Below, piece after piece: positions 41,603 to 52,452 of a stretch of 64,000 nucleotides of DNA. Position numbers and translations under genes: made by a program. Below the pieces are notes generated by a model. The model did not search any database, had not been told where the DNA came from, and saw nothing but the letters and a program-made list of their open reading frames with translations. Position 1 is the stretch's first letter. Every line of letters begins with the position of its first letter. Origin of the DNA: Pseudomonadota bacterium (lineage in GTDB: Bacteria; Pseudomonadota; Gammaproteobacteria; Burkholderiales; Rhodocyclaceae); NCBI GenBank assembly GCA_018241725.1, contig JAFEDI010000082.1, forward strand, positions 31,854 to 95,853, in the 5' to 3' direction.

Positions 41603-42226
41603 CTAATCCTTTACGAGGCGTTCCTTGCCGAGAACTTCGAGGGATCGCTTGATCTGCGCGATCACCTCGGCAAAATCCGTCGAGACCTGCATCAATGCAG
41701 CACTGAAGCTGCCGCCATAGGCCGCCTCGATCTTCGCTGAACGAGCCAGCACACCACCCAGTTCGACCAATTGCTGGGTTTCCTCGACTGCCGCACGCAA
41801 GCGCAGATCGAGGGAACGCAGGCGTACCTGCTGCTCAGCAAGCCGCGTGGCACCACGCCTGCGAGCCTCCCGCGCACCCGGCACACCGTCGCCGCTGAGC
41901 CTCAAGGCCTCCGCCAGAATCGCCGCAATACGCTGCTGCTGCACGACACCGGTGACACTCCCGACCGAACCGGAAGTCATTTCCCTCAGGGATGCCATGT
42001 GGCGGGTCAGATCCTGGGCGAAGCGCCGCAACTCATTGGACAGCACACCGAACCCGAGCGCGGCATTACCCGCCCGCTTGGCGAGAAAGATCGCATTGAG
42101 GGCCATCAGATTGATGCGGAAGGCCGTCGCCACGATGGCCTTGATCTCCTCATTGACCCGGACGATACGGGCAAGCTCGCCGGTCCGCGGAGCAATCCCG
42201 TGAAAATTCGGTTCTGGCGCATTCAT
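41603..42226 (-). CDS. Small protein with degenerate chemoreceptor signalling hairpin
   Basis: The 207-residue all-helical soluble protein has no sensor or membrane segment. Residues 38-70 (INLMALNAIFLAKRAG, then GFGVLSNELRRFAQDL) match the hairpin tip of methyl-accepting proteins, normally INLLALNAAIEAARAG...GFAVVADEVR. The tip Glu residues that meet CheA/CheW are altered (E to L, E to N), and the rest is shorter than a full receptor. It is co-transcribed with the ODP gene, suggesting a two-part oxygen sensor that either feeds a chemotaxis array or has diverged from it. This is inference; binding partners are not visible. Confidence 0.65.
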   Translation of the reverse strand: MNAPEPNFHGIAPRTGELARIVRVNEEIKAIVATAFRINLMALNAIFLAKRAGNAALGFGVLSNELRRFAQDLTRHMASLREMTSGSVGSVTGVVQQQRIAAILAEALRLSGDGVPGAREARRRGATRLAEQQVRLRSLDLRLRAAVEETQQLVELGGVLARSAKIEAAYGGSFSAALMQVSTDFAEVIAQIKRSLEVLGKERLVKD

Positions 42227-42350
42227 GTGGACTCTCTGGAGCAGGCAGACTGTGGTGGCTGATTAACGGCGAAGATGCAATCGGCTTGAGCCATTCGATG
42301 CGGAAAAGACGGCACCGCCCCAACTTCACGCCGCCAGCGCCGTAAACGAG

Positions 42351-42378
42351 AAAACCCGCTGACGAATCAGCGGGTTTT
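42351..42378. terminator. Terminator downstream of the tRNA cluster
   Basis: AAAACCCGCTGA (42351-42362), loop CGAA, TCAGCGGGTTTT (42367-42378) is a perfect 12-bp stem with flanking A and T tracts in both directions. It lies 9 bases past the 3' end of tRNA-His on the minus strand. Confidence 0.85.
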
Positions 42379-42386
42379 CTTATACT

Positions 42387-42462
42387 TGGGGCGACATACC
42401 GGGATCGAACCGGTGACACCTGGAATCACAATCCAGTGCTCTACCAACTGAGCTAATGCCGC
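42387..42462 (-). tRNA. tRNA-His(GUG)
   Basis: On the minus strand the anticodon stem-loop CTGGA-TTGTGAT-TCCAG gives anticodon GTG. The acceptor stem GCGGCAT pairs with ATGTCGC. The discriminator base is C with encoded CCA at 42387-42389. A genomic G at 42463 supplies the G-1 typical of tRNA-His. Confidence 0.95.
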
Positions 42463-42509
42463 CACTGGTAATCGTCGACCGAAATCGCCGATTTGAAACT
42501 TCCAAAGAG

Positions 42510-42583
42510 CCTGCCCGACAGGAATCGAACCTGTAACCCCCGGCTTAGAAGGCCGGTGCTCTATCCAGTTGAGCTACGGGCAG
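42510..42583 (-). tRNA. tRNA-Arg(UCU)
   Basis: The anticodon stem-loop CCGGC-CTTCTAA-GCCGG gives anticodon TCT. The acceptor stem CTGCCCG pairs with CGGGCAG, and the T arm is ACAGG-TTCGAAT-CCTGT. The CCA end is not encoded (the genome reads CTC after the discriminator G), unlike the two neighbouring tRNAs. Confidence 0.92.
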
Positions 42584-42610
42584 TTCGCCGCGGGCACTCG
42601 GGTCAAGCTT

Positions 42611-42687
42611 TGGTCGGGGTGGAGAGATTCGAACTCCCGACATCTTGCTCCCAAAGCAAGCGCGCTACCGGACTGCGCTACACCCCG
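42611..42687 (-). tRNA. tRNA-Pro(UGG)
   Basis: The anticodon stem-loop CTTGC-TTTGGGA-GCAAG gives anticodon TGG. The acceptor stem CGGGGTG pairs with CACCCCG, with discriminator A and encoded CCA at 42611-42613. It is the first gene of a probable tRNA operon (Pro-Arg-His). Confidence 0.95.
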
Positions 42688-42734
42688 AGAGCCGCGAATA
42701 GTACACACCTATCGGAAGCTCGTCAAATAAAATT

Positions 42735-42768
42735 GGCACGAATTTTCATGCTCGACGAAATTCGTGCC
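42735..42768 (-). other. Hairpin upstream of the tRNA operon, unexplained
   Basis: GGCACGAATTT (42735-42745) and AAATTCGTGCC (42758-42768) form an 11-bp perfect stem with a 12-base loop. Read on the minus strand it is followed by AATTTTATTTG, like a terminator, but no minus-strand gene lies upstream. It may be a relic terminator or an RNA element. Confidence 0.5.
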
Positions 42769-42873
42769 TGCGGGACGCGCCAGGTCACGACGCCTCACCT
42801 CCTCGTGCCACACCCCGAATGCATGCCTTCCGGGTAAGCGTTGCATGCGCGCAACAAATTGAATTCACACAAA

Positions 42874-42887
42874 TTGACCTAGATCAC
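42874..42887. promoter_or_regulatory. Possible FNR/DNR-type site
   Basis: TTGAC-CTAG-ATCAC matches TTGAT-N4-ATCAA at eight of ten bases. It sits about 150 bases before the synthetase/GNAT gene. Weak; it could be chance. Confidence 0.35.
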
Positions 42888-43039
42888 AGCTTTCGTTGTG
42901 CAACGCAATAAATCAGTAGGATTACCAATACCAGGATCCCCACCGCAGGGTAAAATCCGGCCCGGCCCCAGACGCCCCGAAGCCCCGTGGCAACGGCAAC
43001 CCAATAGCCGCACGATTCGCACTCACCCGAGTACCCATC

Positions 43040-45727
43040 ATGAACGAACAGCACTACCTCACGCCCCTCTTCGAGCCCCGCTCCGTGGCCATCATCGGCG
43101 CCAGCGAAAGAGAGCTGTCCCTCGGCAACATCCTCGTCCGCAACATGCTGGAGGCCAGCTTCAAGGGCAAGCTGTTCACGGTCAATCCCAAGTACGACCA
43201 AGTGCTGGGCGTCCCCTGTTACAAGAGCGTCGAGGACATCCCCCAGCGCCTTGACCTGGCCGTCATCACCACCAAGGCCGACCGCGTGCCGGCCATCGTC
43301 GACGCCTGTGGGCGTGCCGGCTGCAAATCCGTGGTAGTGCTGCCGTCGGGCTTCTCCGACGCCGGCCCGCGCGGCCGCATGCTCGAGAAGAACACCGTCG
43401 AGAACGCCCGGCGCCACCGCATCCGTCTGCTCGGCCCCAACTGTCTGGGCGTGCTGCGCCCCGAACTCGGCCTCAACGCCAGCTTCGCCCACGGCGGTGC
43501 CATCAAGGGCTCCATCGGGCTGATCTCCCAGTCCGGAGCCCTCTGTTCGGCAATCCTCGACTGGGCCCGGCCCAACAACGTCGGTTTTTCGTCGGTCGTA
43601 TCCCTCGGTACCTCGGTGGACATCGACTTCGGTGAGGTCCTCGAATTCATGGTCTCGGACGCCCGCACCGAGAGCATTTTCCTATACGTAGAAGGCATCA
43701 AGGACGCGCGCCGCTTCGTCAGTGCGCTGCGCGCTGCGGCCCGCGTCAAGCCGGTGCTGCTGATCAAGGTCGGGCGTCATCCGGCCGGCTCCCACGCCGC
43801 ACTTCTGCACTCCGGAGCCACGGTCGGCGAGGACGCGGTGTTCGACGCCGCGCTGCGCCGCGCCGGCGTGATCCGCCTGTACAACATGGGCCAGCTGTTC
43901 GCTGCCGCCAACGCGCTGTTCTCCCACTTCCGCCCGCGCGGCAACCGCCTGGCCGTGATCACCAACGGCGGCGGCCCCGGCGTGATGGCCGCCGACCGCG
44001 CCGCCGACCTGCGCATTCCGCTGGCCACCCTGTCCGACGGCACGGTCGCCAAGCTCAACGAGATCCTGCCGGCCAACTGGTCCCACTGCAATCCGGTGGA
44101 CATCATCGGCGATGCTGACCCCGAGCGTTACAGCAAGACCCTCGACATCGTGCTGGCCGACGAAAACGTGGAAGGCGTGCTGACCATCCTGACCCCCCAG
44201 GCCATGGCCCGCCCCACCGAAGTGGCGCAAAAGGTCATCGAGATCGAACGGGCTGCCGACAAGCCGGTGTTCACCTGCTGGATGGGCGAGGAGCAAGTGC
44301 GTGAGGGACGCAAGCTGTTCGAAACCGCCGGCATTCCCACCTTCCGCACGCCGGAACCGGCGGTGGAGCTGTTCGGTCACATCTCGGCTTACTACCGAAA
44401 CCAGAAACTGCTGGTACAGACGCCGAGCTCCCTGTCCTCCGACCTCAACCCACCATCGGTGGAAAGCGCCCGCCTGGTCATCGAAACAGCCCTTTCCGAG
44501 CGCCGCAAGAACCTCAACGAGATGGAGTCCAAGGCCCTGCTGGCTGCCTTCCGGATTCCCATCGCGCAGACCGTCGTCGCCCGCTCCGCCACCGAGGCAA
44601 TGGTACTGGCCGAAGAACTGGGCCTGCCGGTCGCCATGAAGATCGACTCCCCGTCGATCACCCACAAGGCTGACACCGGCGGCGTGCGCCTCAACCTCAG
44701 CGGCCTTGCCGCCGTGCGCTCCGCCTATCAGGAGATCCTTGAGGAAGTGAAGCGCAAGCGCCCTGACGCCATCATCAACGGGGTTGCCATCGAGCCGATG
44801 GTCATCAAGCCCTACGGCCGCGAGCTGATGGTCGGCGCCTTCCGCGACCCGATCTTCGGGCCAGTGATCACCTTCGGCGAAGGCGGCGCCCACGTCGAGA
44901 TCCAGGCCGACCGCGCAGTAGCCCTTCCGCCGCTCAACAACTACCTGGTCAAGGACCTGATCAAATCCACCCGCGTATCCACGCTGCTTGGCGAATACCG
45001 CAACATGCCGCCGATCAATATGGAGTCGCTGGAGTTCGTGCTGCTGCGCATCTCCGAAATGGTCTGCGAACTGCCGTGGATCCGCGTGATGGACATCAAC
45101 CCGCTGATCGTGGACGAGCACGGCGCCGTCGCCGTCGACGCGCGCATCGTGGTGGACAACATCGCCCCCACTGCCGACCGCTACGACCACATGGCGATCC
45201 ACCCCTATCCGTCGCACCTGATCACCAAGATCTCGATGCCGGAAGGCGAGATCACCGTAAGGCCGATCAAGCCCGAAGATGCGGATCTGGAAATCGAGTT
45301 CGTGCGCAAGCTGTCGCCGGAAACCAAGTACCTGCGCTTCATGAACACCCTGCGCGAGATGCCGCCGGCGATGGTGGCCCGCCTCACGCAGATCGACTAC
45401 GACCGGGAAATGGCCTTCGTCGCCACCATCGAGGAAGACGGAGTCGAAGTGGAAATCGGCGTGACCCGTTACGCGGTCAATCCGGATGGCGAGACCTGTG
45501 AGTTCGCGATCGTAGTCGCCGAGGACTGGCAGCACCGCGGCCTCGCCCGGCGCCTGATGGGCGTGCTGATCGAGACCGCGCGCAACCGCGGCCTGCACGC
45601 GATGACCGGGATCTTCCTGTCGAACAATGAACGCATGCTGAAATTCGTCGCCAGTCTGGGCTTCGTGTTGACCAACGACCCGGAAGACAACACCGTCAAG
45701 CACGGCATCCTGACCCTGCAGGGCTGA
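43040..45727 (+). CDS. Acetate-CoA ligase-like (NDP-forming) and GNAT fusion protein, Pat/PatZ type
   Basis: The protein has 895 residues. It has a CoA-binding domain (about 8-130, SVAIIGASE), a succinyl-CoA ligase-like domain (LISQSGALCSAILDW, AVITNGGGPGVMAADRA), an ATP-grasp domain (about 490-705, GLPVAMKIDSPSITHKADTGGV) and a C-terminal GNAT acetyltransferase (about 735-890, EDWQHRGLARRLMGVLIETA). Such fusions are protein lysine acetyltransferases that regulate acetyl-CoA synthetase and other enzymes; the ligase part is usually inactive but senses acetyl-CoA. A His in LLHSGATVG sits where the ligase phosphohistidine would be. It leads a plus-strand run with tag. Confidence 0.88.
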   Translation: MNEQHYLTPLFEPRSVAIIGASERELSLGNILVRNMLEASFKGKLFTVNPKYDQVLGVPCYKSVEDIPQRLDLAVITTKADRVPAIVDACGRAGCKSVVVLPSGFSDAGPRGRMLEKNTVENARRHRIRLLGPNCLGVLRPELGLNASFAHGGAIKGSIGLISQSGALCSAILDWARPNNVGFSSVVSLGTSVDIDFGEVLEFMVSDARTESIFLYVEGIKDARRFVSALRAAARVKPVLLIKVGRHPAGSHAALLHSGATVGEDAVFDAALRRAGVIRLYNMGQLFAAANALFSHFRPRGNRLAVITNGGGPGVMAADRAADLRIPLATLSDGTVAKLNEILPANWSHCNPVDIIGDADPERYSKTLDIVLADENVEGVLTILTPQAMARPTEVAQKVIEIERAADKPVFTCWMGEEQVREGRKLFETAGIPTFRTPEPAVELFGHISAYYRNQKLLVQTPSSLSSDLNPPSVESARLVIETALSERRKNLNEMESKALLAAFRIPIAQTVVARSATEAMVLAEELGLPVAMKIDSPSITHKADTGGVRLNLSGLAAVRSAYQEILEEVKRKRPDAIINGVAIEPMVIKPYGRELMVGAFRDPIFGPVITFGEGGAHVEIQADRAVALPPLNNYLVKDLIKSTRVSTLLGEYRNMPPINMESLEFVLLRISEMVCELPWIRVMDINPLIVDEHGAVAVDARIVVDNIAPTADRYDHMAIHPYPSHLITKISMPEGEITVRPIKPEDADLEIEFVRKLSPETKYLRFMNTLREMPPAMVARLTQIDYDREMAFVATIEEDGVEVEIGVTRYAVNPDGETCEFAIVVAEDWQHRGLARRLMGVLIETARNRGLHAMTGIFLSNNERMLKFVASLGFVLTNDPEDNTVKHGILTLQG

Positions 45728-45729
45728 AG

Positions 45730-46329
45730 ATGAACAACGCCAGCCAGCCCATCCGCTGCGCCTGGTGCGGGGACGACCCCCTGTACCAGGCCTACCACGA
45801 CGAGGAATGGGGCGTGCCGCTGCACGACGACCGAGCCCTGTTCGAACTCCTGACCCTCGAAGGCGCCCAGGCCGGGCTGTCGTGGATCACCGTGCTGCGC
45901 AAGCGCGAGAACTACCGCCAGGCCTTCGCCGGCTTCGATCCGGCCGCAGTGGCCCGCTTCACCGAAGCCGATCAAGCCGCCCTCCTCGCCAACCCGGGCA
46001 TCGTCCGCAACCGCCTGAAGGTCGCCTCCACCATCGACAACGCCCGTGCTTTCCTGGACATCCAGGCCGAGTTCGGCAGCTTCGACACATGGTTGTGGCG
46101 CTTTGTGGACGGCCAGCCGATCCACAACGAGCTGCGCAGCCTGGCCGACGCCCAAGCCAGCACACCACTGTCCGACCAGCTCAGCAAAGCCCTCAAGAAA
46201 CGCGGCTTCCGCTTCGTCGGCACCACCATCTGCTACGCCTTCATGCAGGCCGCCGGCATGGTGAACGATCACACCACCGACTGCTTCCGCCACCGGGAAG
46301 TCGCCGCGTTATCATCGCGCCCTCTGTAA
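45730..46329 (+). CDS. tag: DNA-3-methyladenine glycosylase I
   Basis: This 199-residue base-excision repair enzyme removes 3-methyladenine from alkylated DNA. Signatures are RCAWCGDDPLYQAYHDEEWGVPLHDD with the zinc-binding Cys, the HhH-like region GLSWITVLRKRENYRQAF and the C-terminal MVNDHTTDCFRH with the other zinc ligands. It starts 2 bases after the synthetase stop, so the two are co-transcribed. That coupling is unusual but does not alter the assignment. Confidence 0.95.
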   Translation: MNNASQPIRCAWCGDDPLYQAYHDEEWGVPLHDDRALFELLTLEGAQAGLSWITVLRKRENYRQAFAGFDPAAVARFTEADQAALLANPGIVRNRLKVASTIDNARAFLDIQAEFGSFDTWLWRFVDGQPIHNELRSLADAQASTPLSDQLSKALKKRGFRFVGTTICYAFMQAAGMVNDHTTDCFRHREVAALSSRPL

Positions 46330-46367
46330 CACTGAAGCGCCGGCCCCACGCGGCCGGCCCGCGAAAC

Positions 46368-47216
46368 ATGACCGACCAGATCGAAACCGCCGAATTGCAT
46401 GGCCAGCCCGTTCTCAAGCTGCAGACGCCGGACGGCGCTGTCGCCCTGATCTCCCTGTTCGGCGCCCATGTACTGTCCTGGACACCCGCCGGCGGCGAAG
46501 ACCGTCTCTATCTCAGCCCCAAGGCCGTCTTCGACGGCAGCACCGCCATCCGCGGCGGCGTGCCGGTGTGCTTCCCGCAGTTCGCCGGCCTCGGCCCGCT
46601 GCCCAAGCACGGCTTCGCCCGCAACCGTCGCTGGGCAGTTTCCAGCTCCCGCGCCGGCAAGGACTACGCCGTCGCCACGCTGCGCCTCACCGACGACGAC
46701 GCCACCCGCGCCCTGTGGCCGCACGCGTTTGCAGCCGAAATGAGCGTCTCTATCGGCGGCGACCGCCTCGACATGGAACTGGAAGTGGAGAACACCGGCG
46801 ACACGCCGTTCAGCTTCACCGCCGCCCTGCACACCTACCTGAAAGTGCGCGAGGTGGAAGCCCTGAGCGTCGACGGCCTGCGCGGGCTCGAATACCGGGA
46901 CAGCGCCGACGGCGACCGGATCAAGAAGGAAACCGGCGTCGGCCTCGCCATCGACAGTGAAGTGGACCGCGTGTATCACGGCGCGCCCCGCACGCTGCTG
47001 GTACGGGAAGATCACCGGGCCATGGGCATCCACACCGAGAACTTCCCCGATGTAGTGATCTGGAATCCGTGGGAGGAAAAGTGCGCGGCCCTCGCCGACA
47101 TGCCTGCCGACGGCTTCCGCCGCATGCTGTGCGTCGAAGCCGCCGCGGCGAAGGAGCCTGTCGAGCTGGCTGCCGGCACCAACTGGTGGGGCCGGCAGAC
47201 CCTCATCGCAATGTAA
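46368..47216 (+). CDS. D-hexose-6-phosphate mutarotase (YeaD-like)
   Basis: This 282-residue aldose-1-epimerase-fold protein interconverts alpha and beta anomers of glucose-6-phosphate. Typical family stretches are GAHVLSWTP, RGGVPVCFPQFAGLG, KHGFARNRRW with the catalytic His, FTAALHTYLKV and DVVIWNPWEEK with the catalytic Glu region. It starts 38 bases after tag and is likely in the same transcript. A hydrophilic N-terminus excludes export. Confidence 0.9.
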   Translation: MTDQIETAELHGQPVLKLQTPDGAVALISLFGAHVLSWTPAGGEDRLYLSPKAVFDGSTAIRGGVPVCFPQFAGLGPLPKHGFARNRRWAVSSSRAGKDYAVATLRLTDDDATRALWPHAFAAEMSVSIGGDRLDMELEVENTGDTPFSFTAALHTYLKVREVEALSVDGLRGLEYRDSADGDRIKKETGVGLAIDSEVDRVYHGAPRTLLVREDHRAMGIHTENFPDVVIWNPWEEKCAALADMPADGFRRMLCVEAAAAKEPVELAAGTNWWGRQTLIAM

Positions 47217-47309
47217 GAAGTAGCGGCCTCAAGAAAAGAAAACGTCGGGCAGCCCCAGCTTTCCCTGTCCCCGCGGGGGTGGGCTGGGCGCCGCCTAGCC
47301 CTGGGGTGC

Positions 47310-48545
47310 TCAGTTGGCCGCCCGCACCGTATCGGCCACGTTCCGGCCATTCACGCGGACGATCGCGAGGGTATGGCCGGAGCCATCCATCTCCACCGGC
47401 TCAATCGTCACGCTGCCCGAATCCAGCGCCCGTTGCAGGCGCTGGGTAGCATGCTCGGAGGTCATGCCGGGCTCACGTACATCGAGCCCCTGCACCCGGA
47501 TCTTGCGACCGCCCTGATAGAAGGTCGCACCATCCATCGCATAAGCCCGCGAAGCGCCCCGCACCGGACGTGACGGCGTCGGTGTCGTCACCGCCAGCGG
47601 CGCATTGCCGGAAGACACGGCAGTACTCGCAGGCGGCGCCTGCGGCACACTCACGGGCACAGTTGGCGCAAGGACCGCACGGGGGACGGGAGCGGGAGCC
47701 GGGGCCTGAGCGGGCGCAGCCGGCGCATTGACCGCGGCGGCCGCGGCAGCCGCCGCTTCCGCCGCCGACATTTCCCCACTGGAAAAGCTGGACGGCGCAC
47801 GTACGGCATGAACCTGGGGCGCAGGAGCCGGACGCGGCGCCGCAACGGCCGTCGGCGCAACAGGGGCCGGCGCACTGACCGGCGGGGGAATCACCACGCT
47901 CTGGCGCCCACTGGACACGGCCGGCGGCGGCACCGGAATCGCCGCGCGACGCTCCGCCGGCGGCAGCGGTGCCGAATTCGGCGTAAAGGCCTCACGCCCC
48001 AATGCCTCGCGCCCCACCATCGGCGCATAGGCCTCCCGCCCGATGGCGCGGCCATGGCTGCGGCTAGGCGGCTTCGGCGGCTCGACGCGGGACTCGACGG
48101 TCTTCAGCGCGGCAGCCTTGGCAGCCGCCTTGGCATCCGGCGACAGGGGTGCAGCGACCTGCGGCGTCCGCTCCTCCCGAACCGCCTTGCCGTGATGGCG
48201 GCGGTCATTACGCTCGGCCTTGCCCTTTCCCTTGCCCGTCTTGCCGCCTTTCTCGGCAACCACGGCTTTGTCGTGGTGGCCGGCCTTGCCGGATTTCACG
48301 GCATGGCGCGGCGTTTCGGCCTTGGCGGCCTTGCCCGAGGCGGACTTGGCCGAAGAGGTTTTCTTGGATGCGCTGGCCTTGGCCTCGGAAGACTTTCCGG
48401 CCTTGGCGGTCTTTTTGGCCTCCGGCTTGGAAGCCGGGGCTGCCTTGTGAGCACCGGCCTTGGCCTGGTGATGGGCGGCAGAGGCTTCGCCTCCGGCCAT
48501 CATCAGGCCCAGCGCCAGCGTCAGCGCGGCAATCTTGGGATTCAT
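47310..48545 (-). CDS. Exported Ala/Lys/Pro-rich protein with SNase-like C-terminus
   Basis: The protein has 411 residues. A signal peptide (MNPKIAALTLALGLMMAGGEASA) leads into a long low-complexity stretch rich in Ala, Lys and Ser (about 25-140), then a Pro/Ala/Val linker (200-320). The last 70 residues (IRVQGLDVREPGMTSEHATQRLQRALDSG, then DGSGHTLAIVRVNGRNVADTV) follow the outline of a staphylococcal-nuclease-like fold, in which R.IG.D.PE and YGR.LA.V..G.NV are usual. The nuclease Arg and Asp are not clearly kept. The Lys-rich middle could bind nucleic acid or peptidoglycan. ATG at 48545 begins the signal peptide. Confidence 0.6.
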   Translation of the reverse strand: MNPKIAALTLALGLMMAGGEASAAHHQAKAGAHKAAPASKPEAKKTAKAGKSSEAKASASKKTSSAKSASGKAAKAETPRHAVKSGKAGHHDKAVVAEKGGKTGKGKGKAERNDRRHHGKAVREERTPQVAAPLSPDAKAAAKAAALKTVESRVEPPKPPSRSHGRAIGREAYAPMVGREALGREAFTPNSAPLPPAERRAAIPVPPPAVSSGRQSVVIPPPVSAPAPVAPTAVAAPRPAPAPQVHAVRAPSSFSSGEMSAAEAAAAAAAAVNAPAAPAQAPAPAPVPRAVLAPTVPVSVPQAPPASTAVSSGNAPLAVTTPTPSRPVRGASRAYAMDGATFYQGGRKIRVQGLDVREPGMTSEHATQRLQRALDSGSVTIEPVEMDGSGHTLAIVRVNGRNVADTVRAAN

Positions 48546-48727
48546 GCGGTGTGCTCTCCTGCTGTATCGGGTCGCCCCAAGGGGCGCTCCGACTGGATGT
48601 ACGCGAAAACGGCAGTCTGCGCGACATGGATAATCGTGAGATTTTACCGGAAACTCCACCGGCTACGGACTTGCAGGCGCGGCTGCCTTTCTGCACCATG
48701 CGCCCTTTTTGAGGCCTTCCCCCGTCC

Positions 48728-51055
<2,328 letters not shown>

Positions 51056-51108
51056 GCCCGCGCCCACTCCGGGACGGCTAAAATCCGTCCCATCTGTTTG
51101 ATTTTCCA

Positions 51109-51138
51109 GCGACGCCCTCCGGGGCGTCGCGCTGTTTT
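51109..51138 (+). terminator. Hairpin after tex
   Basis: GCGACGCCC (51109-51117), TCCG, GGGCGTCGC (51122-51130) followed by GCTGTTTT. It lies 53 bases past tex and directly before the ArsC-like start, so it may attenuate rather than end transcription. Confidence 0.65.
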
Positions 51139-51142
51139 CCCG

Positions 51143-51508
51143 ATGACCACGATCTACGGCATAAAAAACTGCGACACCATGAAGAAGGCCTTCGCCTGGC
51201 TCGACGAACATGGCGTCGCCTACACCTTCCACGACTACAAGAAGGCCGGCATCGACTCGGGCAAGCTGCACGCCTGGAGCAAGGCCATCGGCTGGAAGAG
51301 CCTCGTCAATACCCGCGGCACCACCTGGCGCAAGCTGTCCGCCGAGCAGCAGGTCATCGAGACCCAGAGCGCCGCGGTGCAACTGATGCAGGAATTCCCC
51401 AGCCTGATCCGCCGCCCGGTGATCGAAACCGACAACGGCCAATTGCTGGTCGGCCTCGACACCACCCTGTACACCAGCTTCCTCACCGCGACGGGAACCC
51501 CGGAATGA
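51143..51508 (+). CDS. ArsC/Spx-family protein (YffB-like)
   Basis: This 121-residue thioredoxin-fold protein has a single active-site-like Cys in the N-terminal loop YGIKNCDTMKKAFAWLDEHGV and the helix RRPVIETDNGQLLVGLD. The YffB subgroup resembles arsenate reductases but has no arsenic operon here; it is more often a glutathione-linked or Spx-like protein. ATG at 51143 is preferred over one 15 codons upstream. It overlaps hslO by 4 bases (ATGA). Confidence 0.88.
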   Translation: MTTIYGIKNCDTMKKAFAWLDEHGVAYTFHDYKKAGIDSGKLHAWSKAIGWKSLVNTRGTTWRKLSAEQQVIETQSAAVQLMQEFPSLIRRPVIETDNGQLLVGLDTTLYTSFLTATGTPE

Positions 51509-52362
51509 GCAACTCCTACATCCAGCGCTTCCTGCTCGAGGACCTCGACATCCGCGGCGCCGTCGTCAAGCTCGACGACGTCTGGCAAGGCATCCTCGAA
51601 AACCGCGACTACCCGGCCAACGTCCGCGACCTGCTCGGCGCCATGAGCGCCATCGCCAGCGTCATCGGCGGCAACCTCAAGCAGGCCGGCCGCCTGACCA
51701 TCCAGCTGCAGGGCCACGGCCCGGTCAGCCTGCTGGTGGTGGACATCAACGAAGCCCTCAACCTGCGCGGCTACGCCAAGGCCGCCCCCGAAGCCGCCGG
51801 CCAGCACGGCATCGCCGACCTGCTCGGCGACGGCCAGCTGCTGCTGAGCCTCGACATGCCCGGCCTGCGCCACCCGTACCAGAGCTATGTGCCGATCGAA
51901 GGCGACAGCGTCGCCGAGATCTTCGAGCACTACCTGACCCAGTCCGAGCAGCAACCCGCCGCGCTGCACACCGCCGCATCGGAAAAGGGCGCCGCCTGCC
52001 TGTTCCTGCAGAAGCTGCCGGACGCCGACAAGAAGGACGCCGACGGCTGGGACCGCGTCACCCGCCTGGCCTCGACGATCCGCCCCGAAGAACTGCTCAA
52101 CCTGCCCGCCGACGAAGTGCTGCTGCGCCTCTTCCACCAGGAAACCGTGCGCCTGCTGGACGCCCGCGAAGTCACGCACGACTGGCCACAGGACTGGGAC
52201 AAGGTACGCGACATGCTGCGCTCCCTCGGCCGTGCCGAACTGGAGTCCATGCTGGCCGAACACGGCGAAGTGCTGATCCACGACGACCTGTCGAACCACG
52301 AATACCGCTTCAGTGCGGACGACATCGGCGCACTGTTCGACGAACCGCCCACCCTTCACTGA
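51505..52362 (+). CDS. hslO: Hsp33-family chaperone lacking all redox cysteines
   Basis: The 285-residue protein shows the Hsp33 core: YIQRFLLEDLDIRGAVVKL, LLGAMSAIASVIGGNLKQAGRLTIQLQGHGPVSLLVVDIN and ACLFLQKLPDAD. Hsp33 normally senses oxidants through four zinc-binding cysteines near the C-terminus (CxC then CxxC). Here the corresponding residues are His225/Trp227 (VTHDWPQD) and Asp260/Ser263 (HDDLSNHEYRF), and the only cysteine is C165. The surrounding motifs (ML..LGR.E....L.E.G) align well, so this is a genuine family member without the redox switch. It is coupled to the ArsC-like gene and precedes minC by 90 bases. Confidence 0.88.
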   Translation: MSNSYIQRFLLEDLDIRGAVVKLDDVWQGILENRDYPANVRDLLGAMSAIASVIGGNLKQAGRLTIQLQGHGPVSLLVVDINEALNLRGYAKAAPEAAGQHGIADLLGDGQLLLSLDMPGLRHPYQSYVPIEGDSVAEIFEHYLTQSEQQPAALHTAASEKGAACLFLQKLPDADKKDADGWDRVTRLASTIRPEELLNLPADEVLLRLFHQETVRLLDAREVTHDWPQDWDKVRDMLRSLGRAELESMLAEHGEVLIHDDLSNHEYRFSADDIGALFDEPPTLH

Positions 52363-52452
52363 CACAACCCCTTGCACCCGCGGACTTGCCCGAAACCCTG
52401 CCGAAAAGTAGACTTCCACGGCTTTAGTCCGCACTCACGCAGCAGATCTTCT

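Larger units (their letters stand above)
42688..43039. other. Intergenic region between tRNA-Pro and the synthetase/GNAT gene
   Basis: About 350 bases with divergent promoters expected for the tRNA operon and for the plus-strand gene. It contains a stable hairpin (42735-42768), an FNR/CRP-like half-palindrome (42874-42887) and AT-rich stretches. No coding frame is supported. Confidence 0.6.

Noticed and set aside
51143-51508. Arsenate reductase
   Set aside because: The fold is shared but no ars genes are nearby, and the YffB-like subgroup is not known to reduce arsenate.
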